Below, piece by piece: positions 28,126 to 38,113 of a stretch of 64,000 bases of DNA. Position 1 is the stretch's first letter, and every line of letters starts with the position of its first letter. Both the position numbers and the translations under genes were made by a program. The notes beneath the pieces are model-generated. The model worked only from the letters and a program-made list of their open reading frames with translations, searched no databases and was not told the DNA's origin. The stretch is taken from contig CAVXXM010000003.1 of NCBI GenBank assembly GCA_963765745.1, forward strand, positions 62,001 to 126,000, given 5' to 3'. Source of the stretch: JAHFPN01 sp963765745. GTDB taxonomy: Bacteria; Pseudomonadota; Alphaproteobacteria; Rhizobiales; Xanthobacteraceae.

Positions 28126-28792
28126 TGCGCGCCGATCTTTCGCTCTATGTGCTCCTCGACCCGGCGCGGGCCGGTGGGCGGGCTTTGCCTGAAATTGCCG
28201 CGGCGGCGGTGCGCGGCGGCGCCACGCTCGTGCAGTTGCGCGACAAGAGAGAGCGAAACGCGCGCGCTGGTGGACGAGGCCAGCGCGATCAAGCGGGCGC
28301 TGGCGGGCTCGCGGGTGCCGCTGCTGATCAACGACCGGTATCGACGTGGCGCTCGCCTCCGGCGCGGACGGCGTGCATCTCGGCCGCGACGATCTCGATC
28401 TCGCCACCGCGCGGCGGCTGCTGGGCCCGCGCGCGATCATCGGGGCGTCGTCGCGCAGCCGGGCCGATATCGAAGCGCTCGCCTTCGGCGCCATCGATTA
28501 CGTATGCATTGGCGGCGTGTTCGCGACTTCGAGCAAGGACAATCCGGACAAGCCCATCGGTGTTGCGGGCTTCAAGGAGCTCGCGCGCATCGTGCGCGAG
28601 CGCGCGCCCGGCCTGCCGGTCGGCGCCATCGCCGGCATCGACGAGAGCAACGCCGCCGAGGTGATGCGCGCCGGCGCCGACGGGATCGCGGTCATTTCCG
28701 CGGTGACCGCTGCGACCGATCCGGAGGCCGCGGCGCGAAGGCTGCGTGCCATCGTGGATGGGGCGAAGAACGCGCGGGAAGCGGCGGCATGA
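28125..28792 (+). CDS. thiE: thiamine-phosphate synthase (two apparent +1 frameshifts)
   Basis: This enzyme joins HMP-pyrophosphate and thiazole phosphate. The start is MRADLSLYVLLDPARAGGRA, and VRGGATLVQLRD is the TIM-barrel pyrophosphate motif. The frame shifts twice: at the AA at 28245-28246 and at the GG at 28337-28338. After correction the run continues ETRALVDEASAIKRALAGSR, VPLLINDR, DVALASGADGVHLGRDDLDL, and ends in DGIAVISAVTAATDPEAAAR. The corrected protein has 221 residues, normal for ThiE. It overlaps thiM and thiD at both ends. Confidence 0.88.
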
Positions 28793-29595
28793 CCGCCATC
28801 GCGCTCACCATCGCGGGTTCGGATTCGGGCGGCGGCGCCGGGATTCAGGCGGACCTCAAGACATTCTCGGCGCTCGGCGTCTATGGCGCGTCGGTGATCA
28901 CGGCGCTGACGGCGCAGAACACCTTGGGCGTCAGCGGCATCCACGACGTGCCGGCGGATTTCATCGCGGCGCAGATGGACGCGGTCTATTCGGATCTCGC
29001 GGTCGCGGCTACCAAGATCGGGATGCTTTCGCTCCCCTTGACCATCGAGATCGTCGCGCGCGGGCTCGATCGCCACAAAGCCAGGAACATCGTGCTCGAT
29101 CCGGTCATGGTCGCGGCGTCGGGCGATCCGTTGCTCAAGCCCGAAGCGATCGAGACTCTCAAACATGCGTTGATTTCGCGCGCGCTGGTGGTGACCCCCA
29201 ATCTGCACGAGGCCGCGGCGCTCACCGGCCTGCCGCTGGCGCGCGACGAGGCGGCGATGCGAGCGCAGGGCGAGGCGATCCTGGCGCTCGGCGCGAGCGC
29301 GGTGCTGGTGAAGGGCGGCCACAGCGAGGGGCCGGAGGCGGTCGATTTACTTGTGGAGAAGAGCGGCGTGCGCCGCTTCGCCGCCAAGCGCATTGCCACC
29401 AAGAACACCCACGGCACCGGCTGCACGCTTTCGTCGGCGATAGCCGCCGGGCTCGCCAAGGGCATGCCGCTCGCGGAGAGCGTCGCGATGGCCAAGGACT
29501 ATGTGAGCGCGGCAATCGCCGCGGCGGGGCAGTTGAAAATCGGCAAGGGCCGCGGGCCGGTGCATCATTTCCACGCGGTCTGGCCGAAGGCTTGA
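28789..29595 (+). CDS. thiD: hydroxymethylpyrimidine / phosphomethylpyrimidine kinase
   Basis: A 268-residue ribokinase-fold enzyme that phosphorylates HMP twice to give HMP-PP for ThiE. The N-terminus TIAGSDSGGGAGIQADLKTF and the C-terminal TKNTHGTGCTLSSAIAAGLA are the family signatures; VLDPVMVAASGDPLL is also standard. The ATG overlaps the thiE TGA by the ATGA arrangement, so the three thi genes are one coupled operon under the riboswitch. The frame is intact. Confidence 0.95.
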   Translation: MTAIALTIAGSDSGGGAGIQADLKTFSALGVYGASVITALTAQNTLGVSGIHDVPADFIAAQMDAVYSDLAVAATKIGMLSLPLTIEIVARGLDRHKARNIVLDPVMVAASGDPLLKPEAIETLKHALISRALVVTPNLHEAAALTGLPLARDEAAMRAQGEAILALGASAVLVKGGHSEGPEAVDLLVEKSGVRRFAAKRIATKNTHGTGCTLSSAIAAGLAKGMPLAESVAMAKDYVSAAIAAAGQLKIGKGRGPVHHFHAVWPKA

Positions 29596-29605
29596 GGAGA
29601 GAGAG

Positions 29606-30685
29606 ATGGCGAAGCTGACAAGACGCACGGCGCTCGGCGCGCTCGCGGGTTCGCTGGCGATGCCCTCCGTCGCGCACGGACAAACCACCAAGTGGCGCAT
29701 GGCGACGTCCTGGCCGCGCAATCTGCCGGGGCCGGGCGTCTCGGCAATGCGGCTCGCGGAGCGCATCCGCGCCATGAGCGGCGGCCGGCTCGAGATCGAG
29801 GTATTTCCGGCAGGCACCATCGCGCCGGCATTCGAGGTGCTCGACGCGGTGGCGTCGGGCGGCGTTGAGATGGGCCATACCGCCGCGTTCTACTGGCGCG
29901 GCAAGATGCCGGCCTCGGTGTTCTATACGACCGTGCCGTTCGGCCTCGGCCCGGTCGATCATACGGCCTGGCTCGAATTCGGCGACGGCCAGGCGCTGTG
30001 GGACGAGCTCTACCGGCCCTTCGGCGTGCGCGCCTTCGCGGCCGGCAATACCGGGCCCTGCATGGGCGGCTGGTTCCGTAACGAAATCCGCTCGGCTGCC
30101 GATATCAAGGGCCTGCGCATCCGCGTGCTCGGCATCGGCGGCGACGTATTCAGTCGGCTCGGCGCGACGCCGGTTTCGATGCCGGCCGCCGATATCATCA
30201 CCAGCATGGCTACCGGCGCGATCGATGCGGTCGAGTTCCTGGCGCCGGCGAGCGATCTGATCACGGGCTTGCACAAGGTGGCGCCGTTCTATTACGCGCC
30301 CGGCTTCAACAAGCCGAACGGCACCGGCGAAGCGATCGTCTCGCTCCGGGCATGGGAAGCGCTTCCCGCGGACCTCAAAGCCGTCGTCACCGAGGCCTGC
30401 CGGACCGAACATGCCACCGCGCTCGCCGATGCCGCCTGGCAGAACGCTCTAGCGCTCGCAACGCTCATCGCCGTGCACGGCACCAAGGTGGTGTTCTTCC
30501 CCGATGCGCTGGTCGATGCGGCGCGGCCGATCGCGCGCGAGCTGATCGGCGAGATCGGCCGCACCTCGCCGGTCGCGGGGCGCATCGTCGAGAGCTACAA
30601 CGCGATGCTGGAACGTAGCCGCGCCTGGTCCGGCCTGAGCGCCAACATGGCGGCCCAGCTCTCGCGCGGACAGGCGCGGCGATGA
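29606..30685 (+). CDS. TRAP transporter solute-binding protein (DctP family), Tat-exported
   Basis: A 359-residue periplasmic binding protein. The N-terminus LTRRTALGALAGSLAMP with AHG cleavage site is a twin-arginine signal. The mature part begins WRMATSWPRNLPGPG and has the family motifs LGIGGDVFSRLGATPVSMPA and GAIDAVEFLAPASD, with the substrate arginine in KGLRIRVLG. It matches the subfamily that binds alpha-keto acids or calcium lactate-like ligands. No DctQ or DctM membrane genes are adjacent, so its transporter partner must lie elsewhere. It follows thiD by ten bases and may be co-transcribed by read-through. Confidence 0.88.
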   Translation: MAKLTRRTALGALAGSLAMPSVAHGQTTKWRMATSWPRNLPGPGVSAMRLAERIRAMSGGRLEIEVFPAGTIAPAFEVLDAVASGGVEMGHTAAFYWRGKMPASVFYTTVPFGLGPVDHTAWLEFGDGQALWDELYRPFGVRAFAAGNTGPCMGGWFRNEIRSAADIKGLRIRVLGIGGDVFSRLGATPVSMPAADIITSMATGAIDAVEFLAPASDLITGLHKVAPFYYAPGFNKPNGTGEAIVSLRAWEALPADLKAVVTEACRTEHATALADAAWQNALALATLIAVHGTKVVFFPDALVDAARPIARELIGEIGRTSPVAGRIVESYNAMLERSRAWSGLSANMAAQLSRGQARR

Positions 30686-30689
30686 GCGG

Positions 30690-31397
30690 TCAGAAGCGCA
30701 GATTGATTCCGGCGGTGATCCAGTTGGCTTCCTCGCCGGCCAGATTGCGGCCATAGATCAGATCGAAATCGATCTTTTCCTGCGGCGTGAAGCGGACGCC
30801 GGCCTGCACGGCCGGCTGCTTGGTGCTCTGGCCGAAAATCTCGGCGATCAGCGTCACGGTGGTCGTACTCTTCAGCACGATCCATTCGAAGCCGGCGCCC
30901 CAGGTGGCGAGATTTTGGCCCGCAACATGATCCCAGAGCACGCCGCCATTGACGTTGATGCGGAATACGTCGCTCAGCACGAAAGTGACCGGCACATAGA
31001 AGAACGTGCCGGTGTGCTGCTGCGTGACGAGGTCGAGCACTACGCCGCCGGCGATGCCAACGCCGACCGGGCTCTTGTCGGTCGAAAGCAGATTGGTCTT
31101 GGCCTTGAGCGCGAGGCCGGTGCCCCAGATGCCATCGGCACGGGTGCGGGCGAGGGTGCCGCCGAGCTCGAAGGGGCGGAAGAGATCGACGACGCAGGCC
31201 GGCGACGTCACGAACATCTGGTCGCCGTTGCCGGCGAACGACACCCAGGATTCGATCTTGCAGCTTCCCGGGGCGCCGGTGTCGGACCCGTCGACGGCGA
31301 ATGCACCGTCGGCGCGGGCGGAATTTGCCAAAAATGAAATTGCAGCGGCCGCAAGCGCGATCCGCACGCAGCCCAGACGCGTAGAAGGATTGTTCAA
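30690..31397 (-). CDS. secreted beta-barrel-like protein of unknown function
   Basis: A protein of about 235 residues with a signal peptide (RIALAAAAISFLANSARA) and a mature part made of alternating short hydrophobic strands, ending in NWITAGINLRF with a terminal phenylalanine, as in outer-membrane barrels. I place the start at TTG 31397 because a GGGGG run lies five bases upstream; the longer frame to 31583 adds no family-like sequence. The family is not recognised beyond this. It is convergent with the TRAP gene. Confidence 0.65.
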   Translation of the reverse strand: MNNPSTRLGCVRIALAAAAISFLANSARADGAFAVDGSDTGAPGSCKIESWVSFAGNGDQMFVTSPACVVDLFRPFELGGTLARTRADGIWGTGLALKAKTNLLSTDKSPVGVGIAGGVVLDLVTQQHTGTFFYVPVTFVLSDVFRINVNGGVLWDHVAGQNLATWGAGFEWIVLKSTTTVTLIAEIFGQSTKQPAVQAGVRFTPQEKIDFDLIYGRNLAGEEANWITAGINLRF

Positions 31398-31480
31398 AGC
31401 GACCCCCGGCAGAAGAATCCCCGAATGGAACCTTAGCCGGGAAATCAGCAGGGGAGAAGCAGGGGGATAACCCGGCGCGG

Positions 31481-32152
31481 TCAGCGGTCGGGAGCCGGCA
31501 CCTTTTTCGGGTCGCCGCCCAGCGCGCGCACGATGAAGCGGATCATGGCTTCCATCTCGGGAGCCAAGTCCTTGAACAGGCACTGCTCGATGAGCAGGGG
31601 ATGAAACAGCGTGGCGCAGGCAGCGCCGGTGCAGGCGGCCGCGACCTTCACATCCTCGACCTTGAACTCGCCGCGCTGCACGCCGTCGGCGATGACGGCG
31701 GCGAAGGCGCTCTGCAACGCTTCGATATGCTTATCGACGACGGGCCAGTTTTCCTCGACCGCGACGCGCACCATTTCGTGCATCTTGCGGTCGTCGAGCA
31801 GCTGCGTGCGGTTGTGGTGATGGATTTCGCGGATCAGACGGGCCACGCGCGCGGTCGCGGTGCCCGGTCCGGCCGCCGCCTTCTGCGCGGTTTCGCGGAT
31901 CCCCTCGGCGACCATAGTGGCGACCTCGGCGCTGATCGCGTCCTTGGAGGCGAAGAAGCGATAGACGTTGGCCGGCGACATGCCGAGCTCGGCCGCGATG
32001 TCGGCGACCGTGGTCTTGCGGTAGCCGTACTGGCGATAGAGCCGCTCGGCGGTCTCGATGATCTGCTTCCGGGTCTCCCAGGCGGCCGGGCTCTCGGCGC
32101 CGGAACGCAGCGGCGTCTCGGGAGCAGGAAGCGCGGCGGTGCGGTCGGCCAT
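31481..32152 (-). CDS. TetR-family transcriptional regulator
   Basis: A 223-residue repressor-type protein. The helix-turn-helix lies at about residues 28-75: RKQIIETAERLYRQYGYRKT followed by TVADIAAELGMSPANVYRFF. The C-terminal part is an all-helical ligand domain. The start ATG 32152 follows GGAAAG by six bases. It is divergent from the RND adaptor and pump, so it is likely their repressor, as with AcrR-type genes. The ligand is unknown. Confidence 0.88.
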   Translation of the reverse strand: MADRTAALPAPETPLRSGAESPAAWETRKQIIETAERLYRQYGYRKTTVADIAAELGMSPANVYRFFASKDAISAEVATMVAEGIRETAQKAAAGPGTATARVARLIREIHHHNRTQLLDDRKMHEMVRVAVEENWPVVDKHIEALQSAFAAVIADGVQRGEFKVEDVKVAAACTGAACATLFHPLLIEQCLFKDLAPEMEAMIRFIVRALGGDPKKVPAPDR

Positions 32153-32232
32153 CGGTTCTTTCCGGATCAAGCAGTGCGAAAGGCGGCCAGATGCTCAACG
32201 CCAGCCAACAATGCGTCCCTAACATATGACAT

Positions 32233-32271
32233 TTGACGTATATTGACAAGCGTTATTACTCATAGAATAGT
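32233..32271 (+). promoter_or_regulatory. probable promoter/operator between tetR and the RND operon
   Basis: An AT-rich stretch in an otherwise GC-rich divergent gap. Two TTGAC hexamers stand exactly ten bases apart (32233-32238 and 32243-32248). The second pairs with AATAGT at 32266-32271 at 17-base spacing as a plausible sigma-70 promoter for the RND operon. The helical-turn spacing of the repeat could suit a TetR dimer. This is inference from pattern only. Confidence 0.4.
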
Positions 32272-32330
32272 GAGGGCCCACCGGACGCCGTCCGGCTTGC
32301 CGATTCCGATCCAGCCCATTGGGGGCGCTT

Positions 32331-33455
32331 ATGTTCCGCACCGATCAACCGGCCCGCAGCCGCGTGCGCCGCAATGCCACGACCCTCTTGGCGCTCGGCG
32401 GCGCGCTTCTGCTGGCCGGTTGCTACGCCGACGCCACGCCGACGCCGCCCAAGCAGCGCGCGGTGCACGTGGAGCCCGTGCGCGTCGAGAGCTTCGGCGA
32501 GCAGCATGCTTATACCGGCGTCGTGCGCGCGCGCTTCGAGACGCCGATGGCGTTCCGCGTCGCCGGCAAGCTCGCGACGCGGGCCGTCGACGTCGGCGCC
32601 CTGGTGAAAAAAGGGCAGGTGCTCGCGACCCTCGACGCCACCGACTACAACCACGGGCTCGCCGCCGCCTCCGCCGAGGTGCGGGCCGCAGAGGCCGAAG
32701 TCGTGCGCGCGCGCGGCGACGAGGAGCGCGTGAAGTATCTGTTCGAGCGCGGCCATGTGGCGCAGGCGCAGCTCGATCGCGTCGCGGCTACGTATCGCAC
32801 CGCCTCCGAGCGGCTCGCCGCCGCGGAGAGCCAGCGCGCTATCGCCGCGAACCGCGTCGACTACACGACGCTGGTCGCCGACGCCGACGGTATCGTCACC
32901 GAAGTTGCAGTTGAGCGTGGCCAGGTCGTCGCCGAAGGCCGGCCGGTGTTCTCCATTGCGCGGATGGGAGAGAAGGAAGCCGTGGTGGCGATTCCGGAAA
33001 ACCGGATCGGCAATCTCACCGGGATGCAGGCGCGGATCTCGTTCTGGTCGCAGCCGGGCAAATCATACGCCGCCGAATTGCGCGAGTTGTCGCCGCAGGC
33101 CGATCCCGCCACCCGCACCTATGTCGCGCGCTTCCGCTTCCTCGAAATGCCGGAGCGGGTCGATCTCGGCATGACCGCGACCGTCGAGCTTTCCAAGCCG
33201 GCTGCCGAGGCGCGCTTTCGCGTCCCGGTTTCCGCGATCTGGTATCGCGGCAACGCCGCCCAAGTCTGGCGTGCCCATGCCAGCGGCAAGCTCGAGGCCG
33301 TGCCGGTGACGGTGCGTGAGCTCGGGCAGCAGACCGCGCTGGTTTCCGGTGTGCTCGCCGATGGCGATACGATCGTCACGATCGGCGTGCATCGTCTTGA
33401 CGAATCCATGCAGGTGCGAATCGCCAACCGCGTAAAGCGCGAGGCGGCGCGGTGA
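32331..33455 (+). CDS. RND efflux periplasmic adaptor lipoprotein
   Basis: A 374-residue membrane-fusion protein. The lipobox LLLAGC ends the signal peptide. Then come the barrel-sandwich hybrid (RFETPMAFRVAGKLATRAVD, GALVKKGQVLATLDATDYNH), a helical hairpin, and the second lipoyl half TTLVADADGIVTEVAVERGQ. It belongs to the group pairing with HAE1-like pumps of the heavy-metal/solvent kind; the substrate is unknown. It overlaps the pump start (GTGA), so translation is coupled. A TetR gene on the opposite strand probably controls it. Confidence 0.9.
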   Translation: MFRTDQPARSRVRRNATTLLALGGALLLAGCYADATPTPPKQRAVHVEPVRVESFGEQHAYTGVVRARFETPMAFRVAGKLATRAVDVGALVKKGQVLATLDATDYNHGLAAASAEVRAAEAEVVRARGDEERVKYLFERGHVAQAQLDRVAATYRTASERLAAAESQRAIAANRVDYTTLVADADGIVTEVAVERGQVVAEGRPVFSIARMGEKEAVVAIPENRIGNLTGMQARISFWSQPGKSYAAELRELSPQADPATRTYVARFRFLEMPERVDLGMTATVELSKPAAEARFRVPVSAIWYRGNAAQVWRAHASGKLEAVPVTVRELGQQTALVSGVLADGDTIVTIGVHRLDESMQVRIANRVKREAAR

Positions 33456-36400
33456 ATTCGTTCAATCTCTCCGCCTGGGCGATCCGGCACCAGGCGCTGG
33501 TGCTGTTCACGATCATTGCGCTCGGGTTGGCGGGCACCTGGTCCTATCTCAATCTCGGCCGCAACGAGGATCCGACCTTCACCGTGAAGGTCATGGTGGT
33601 GACGGCGGCCTGGCCGGGCGCCACCGCCGAGGAAATGCAGCGCCAGGTCGCCGACCGCATCGAAACCCGGCTGCAGACGCTGCCCTGGCTCGAGCAGATT
33701 CGCACTTTTACGCGGCCCGGCTTCGCGGCGATGCAGATCGTGCTCAAGGACGCGACGCCGCCGAGCGACGTGCAGGAACTCTGGTACCAGGTGCGCAAGA
33801 AGGTCGGCGACGTGCGGCAGGAAATTCCGCAAGGCGTGCTCGGGCCGTTCTTCAACGACGAATATTCCGACGTCTATATCGCGGTCTACACGCTGACCGG
33901 CGAGGGCGCGCGCCACGAGACGGTCGTCGACTACGCCGAGGACGTGCGGAAGAAGCTTCTCAAGGTCGCCCACGTCGACAAGGTCGAGATGTTCGGCGAG
34001 CAGAAGCGGAAGATTTTCATCGACGTTTCGTACCGGAAGCTCGCCACGCTCGGCATCCCGCCGCAGGCGATCTTCGAGTCGCTTTCGCGCCAGAATGCGC
34101 TGGTGCCGGCCGGCACCATCGACACGGCGACCGACCGCGTGCAGGTGCGCGTCACCGGCGCGCTCGACGGGGTCGAGACGGTTCGCGCGCTGCCGGTGGA
34201 GGCCGGCGGCAAGGTCTTTCGGCTCGGCGACATCGCCGAGATCGGCCGCGGGCTCGAGGATCCGCCAAGTTTTGTCGTGCGCTACAACAGCACGCCCGCG
34301 GTTGCGCTTGGGGTCGCCATGGCCAAGGGCGCCAACGTGATCGACCTCGGCAAGGCGCTGGCCATCGCCGAAAAGGCGATCCAGGCGGAGCTTCCAGTCG
34401 GTATCGAGTTCACCCGCGTCGCGAGCCAACCGCATGTGGTCGAGGAGGCGATCGGCGAATTCCTTTTCAAGTTCGCGGTCGCGGTCGCGATCGTGATGGC
34501 GGTGAGCTTCCTCTCGCTCGGCTTCCGCACCGGCATCATCGTGGCGCTTTCGGTGCCGCTGACGCTGGCCGGCGTGTTCGTGGCCATGCTGTTGCTCGGC
34601 ATCGACCTGCAGCGCGTGTCGCTCGGCTCACTGATTCTGGCGCTCGGGCTCTTGGTCGACGACGCCATCATCGCCATCGAGATGATGGTGGTGAAGATCG
34701 AGCAGGGCTTCGACCGCGCCAAGGCCGCGACCTTCGCCTGGACTTCGACGGCGTTTCCGATGCTGACCGGCACGCTGGTGACCGCCGCGGGCTTCATTCC
34801 GGTCGGCTTCGCCAGATCCTCGAGCGGCGAATATGCCGGCGGCATTTTCTGGGTGGTGGTGATCGCGCTGGTGATCTCGTGGCTGGTGGCGGTGATTTTC
34901 ATCCCGTATCTCGGGTTCAAGCTGTTGCCCGCGAAGATGGGCAAGCACGGCAATGGCCACGATCCGCATCAGACGCTGCCCTATCGCGCTCTTCGCCGCA
35001 CCCTCGATTTCGCCGTGCGCCGGCGCCTGCTGGTCGTCGCCTCGACGGTCGGGCTCTTACTGCTTTCGGCCGCGGGCATGAGTCTCGTCCCGCAGCAATT
35101 CTTCCCGACTTCGACGCGGCCCGAGCTGTTCGTCGAGTTGCGCGGGCCCGAGGGCGCCGCGTTCGGGCTCGCCGACCGCGAGGCGAAGAAGTTAGAGCAG
35201 ATGCTCGCGGGCGATCCCGACCTCGAATATTTCACCACTTACATCGGCGGCGGCGCGCCGCGCTTCGTGCTCGGCTACAACCCGGCGCTGCCGAACCAGA
35301 ACTACGCGCTGATTCTGGTGCAGACCAAGGGCGGCGAGGCGCGCGAGCGGCTGCTGCACAAGCTGCGCGATCTGTTCGCCGAGAACGAAGGCGCGGTGCG
35401 CGGGCGCGTGTACCGGCTCGAGCTCGGGCCGCCGATCGGGCATCCGGTGCAATTCCGCGTGGTCGGCTCCGATCCGGAGGAATTGCGCAGGATCGCTTCT
35501 GAAGTGCGCGAGGTGATGCGCGCCAACAAGAACACCCGCGACGTCGAGTTCGAATGGGGCGAGAAGGCCAAGACCGTTCGCCTCGAACTCGACCAGGACC
35601 GCATCCGGCTCTCGGGCCTCAACGCGCAGGATCTCGCCGCCACCTTGCAGACCCTGATCTCCGGCTTCGAGGTCACGGCGCTGCGCGAGGGCACGAAATC
35701 GGTGGGCGTGGTGGTGCGCGCGGCCGGGCCCGAGCGGCTCGATCTGTCGCGCATCGGCGACCTCGTGGTGGCCTCGCGCAACGGCCAGGCGATCCCGGTC
35801 TCGCAAGTGGCGCGGATCGCGTATTCCGCCGAGGAGCCGATCGTGTGGCGGAAGAACCGCGAGCTTATTCTCACGGTGCGCTCCGACGTCACCGAGGGCA
35901 TGCAGCCACCGGACGTGACCACGCAGCTGATCCAGGCGCTGAAGCCGATCGAGACAGCCCTGCCGGCCGGCTATCGGCTCGAGCCGGGCGGCGCCTATGA
36001 GGAAAGCGGCAAGGCGAACGCTGCGCTCTACAGCCTGTTCCCGGCCATGATCCTCGTGATGCTCGCGCTGATCATGATCCAGATGCAGAGCTTCTCGCGC
36101 ATGTTCCTGGTGTTTGCGACCTTCCCGCTCGGGCTGATCGGCGCGGTGCTGGCGCTGCTGATCTCGCAGCAGCCGTTCGGGTTCGTGGCGTTGCTCGGGC
36201 GTGATCGCGCTCGGCGGCATGATCATGCGCAACACCCTGATCCTCGCCGACCAGATCGATCAGGATATCAAGGCCGGGCACACCATGCGCGAGGCGATCG
36301 TCGAATCCACCATCCGCCGCTCACGGCCGGTGGTGTTGACGGCGCTCGCCGCCGCGTTCGCCTTCGTGCCGCTCGCCACCAACGTGTTCTGGGGGCCGCT

Positions 36401-36570
36401 GGCGGTGGCGCTGATCGGCGGGCTTGGCGGTGGCGACCGCGCTCACGCTGATCGCGTTGCCGGCGCTCTATGCGCTCTGGTTCCGGGTGCCGCGCAACGC
36501 CGCCGACGACAAGAAGGCGACACCGAAAGCGGACCATCTGGCCGCGGGCTATGCAGTAGCGGCGGAGTGA
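33452..36570 (+). CDS. RND efflux permease (two apparent +1 frameshifts near the 3' end)
   Basis: A resistance-nodulation-division pump with 12 helices. The N-terminus NSFNLSAWAIRHQALVLFTI and the TM4 aspartate pair in LGLLVDDAIIAIEMMV place it in the HAE1-related group different from the AcrB-like gene upstream in the window. The frame breaks in the last helices, at GGG 36197-36199 and TT 36424-36425. Correction restores VIALGGMIMRNTLILADQID and then VATALTLIALPALYALWFRV, giving 1038 residues. As written the protein would lose TM11-12. It is downstream of the adaptor and the divergent TetR gene. Confidence 0.88.
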
Positions 36571-36577
36571 GCGACCG

Positions 36578-37049
36578 ATGAGCGAAACCAAGGACAATCC
36601 GGGGGTAATCGTTCACCCGCCGATCGCGTTGCTGATCGCCTTCGTGGCGGGCCTCGTTCTCGAATGGCTGCGGCCCTTGCCGTTCGTTCCTGCTTCGATT
36701 CCGCGCGTCTGGATCGGCGTTCTGTTGTTTGCCGCCGGCTTCGCGCTGCTGATCTGGGCGTTCGTCAGCTTCCGCAAGGCGGGCACCAACGTGCAGACCA
36801 GCGAGCCGACGACGGCGATCGTCGAGCGCGGGCCCTACGGCTTCTCGCGCAATCCGATCTATAGCGGGATGTTCCTGGCGCTCACGGGTCTTGCCGATCG
36901 GCTTCAACAGCCTGTGGGTGCTGGCGATGCTGGTGCCGTTCTATCTGGTGATCCGCTACGGCGTGGTCGCGCGCGAGGAAGCCTATCTCGAGCGCAAGTT
37001 CGGCAAGGTCTATCTCGATTACAAAGCGAGAGTGCGTCGCTGGGTGTAA
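36578..37049 (+). CDS. isoprenylcysteine carboxyl methyltransferase-family membrane protein (one apparent +1 frameshift)
   Basis: A small membrane methyltransferase-like protein. Three hydrophobic segments are followed by the cofactor-region motif ERGPYGFSRNPIYSGMFLAL, typical of the ICMT/PEMT-like bacterial family. The frame shifts at the CC at 36894-36895. Removing one C restores NSLWVLAMLVPFYLVIRYGV and the terminal EEAYLERKFGKVYLDYKARV, 156 residues in all. It is eight bases after the RND pump and probably in the same operon. The substrate is not known. Confidence 0.85.
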
Positions 37050-37055
37050 GCGACC

Positions 37056-37175
37056 GTCATTCCGGGGCGCCAGCCGTAGCCCGAAGGGCGAAGGCGGGCG
37101 AGCCCGGAATCGCATAACCACCGCCTGTGAATATGGATTCCGGCCCTCGGCCCTTCGGGCCGATGCCGGAATGAC
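37056..37175 (+). repeat. intergenic palindromic repeat, copy 1
   Basis: A 120-base element between convergent genes. It starts GTCATTCCGG (37056-37065) and ends with the inverse CCGGAATGAC (37166-37175). The middle has inner palindromes with CCCGGAATC and GGATTCCGGCC. The same design occurs at 53192-53316. It is the REP-like type common in Bradyrhizobium-group genomes. It could serve as a two-way terminator here. Confidence 0.8.
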
Positions 37176-37182
37176 GATGAAA

Positions 37183-38034
37183 TTATTTCTTGAACGCCAC
37201 GACCTTCTGCTGCTGCTCGCCGAGGCCATCGATGCCGAGGCGGATCACGTCGCCGGGCTTCAGATACTGCGGCGGCTTCATGCCAAGGCCGACGCCAGGG
37301 GGCGTGCCGGTGGTGATGACGTCGCCGGGCTCCATGACGAAGAACTGCGAGCAGTACCAGACGATGTGGGCGGCGCCGAACACCATGGTCTTGGTCGATC
37401 CGTTCTGCCGGCGCTCGCCGTTCACGGTGAGCCACATGGAGAGATTCTGCACGTCCTTGATCTCGTCTCTGGTCACCAGCCAGGGCCCGATCGGGCCGAA
37501 GGTCTCGCAGCCCTTGCCCTTCATCCACTGGCCGGAGCGCTCGAGCTGGAACTCGCGCTCGGAAACGTCGTTGCAGACGCAGTAGCCGGCGATATAGGCG
37601 AGCGCGTCCTTCTCCGAAGCGATGTAGCGCGCGCGGCGGCCGATCACGATGCCGAGCTCCACTTCCCAATCGAGCTTGGTCGAGGCCTTCGGCACCATGA
37701 TGTTGTCGTTGGGCCCGACGATGCAGCTCGGCGCCTTGGAGAAGATGATCGGCTCCTTCGGGATCGGCGCGCCGGCTTCGGCGGCATGGTCGGCGTAATT
37801 CAGGCCGATGGCGATGAAATGGCGCGTGCCGCCGACGCAGGCGCCGAGCCGCGGCTTGCCCTTCACGAGCGGCAGCTTCTCGAGCTTCGCCTTCTTGATC
37901 TTGGCCAAGCCCGGCCCGCTCAATACGTCGCCGGTGATGTCCGGCACGACGCGCGAGAGGTCGCGGAGCTTGCCTTGCTTGTCGATGATTCCGGGCTTCT
38001 CCCGGCCGGCGGGGCCGAAACGCACGAGCTTCAT
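37183..38034 (-). CDS. fumarylacetoacetate hydrolase-family protein
   Basis: A 283-residue enzyme of the FAH fold. The metal-binding residues lie in KLDWEVELGIVIGRRARYIA (Glu ligands) and CNDVSEREFQLERSGQWMKG (Asp and Arg). The C-terminal DVITTGTPPGVGLGMKPPQY is the standard loop. Members act as acylpyruvases, 2-hydroxyhepta-diene-dioate isomerases or oxaloacetate decarboxylases; which applies cannot be told here. The start MKLVRFG at 38034 is more family-like than the longer frame. Confidence 0.88.
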   Translation of the reverse strand: MKLVRFGPAGREKPGIIDKQGKLRDLSRVVPDITGDVLSGPGLAKIKKAKLEKLPLVKGKPRLGACVGGTRHFIAIGLNYADHAAEAGAPIPKEPIIFSKAPSCIVGPNDNIMVPKASTKLDWEVELGIVIGRRARYIASEKDALAYIAGYCVCNDVSEREFQLERSGQWMKGKGCETFGPIGPWLVTRDEIKDVQNLSMWLTVNGERRQNGSTKTMVFGAAHIVWYCSQFFVMEPGDVITTGTPPGVGLGMKPPQYLKPGDVIRLGIDGLGEQQQKVVAFKK

Positions 38035-38113
38035 GGGGCTACCTTCTTGGGGGTTGGGCAATGCGGAAGGGGATCATGCTTCGCCCGGCCGCTCCGGGCA
38101 AGCGGTGGGCAGT

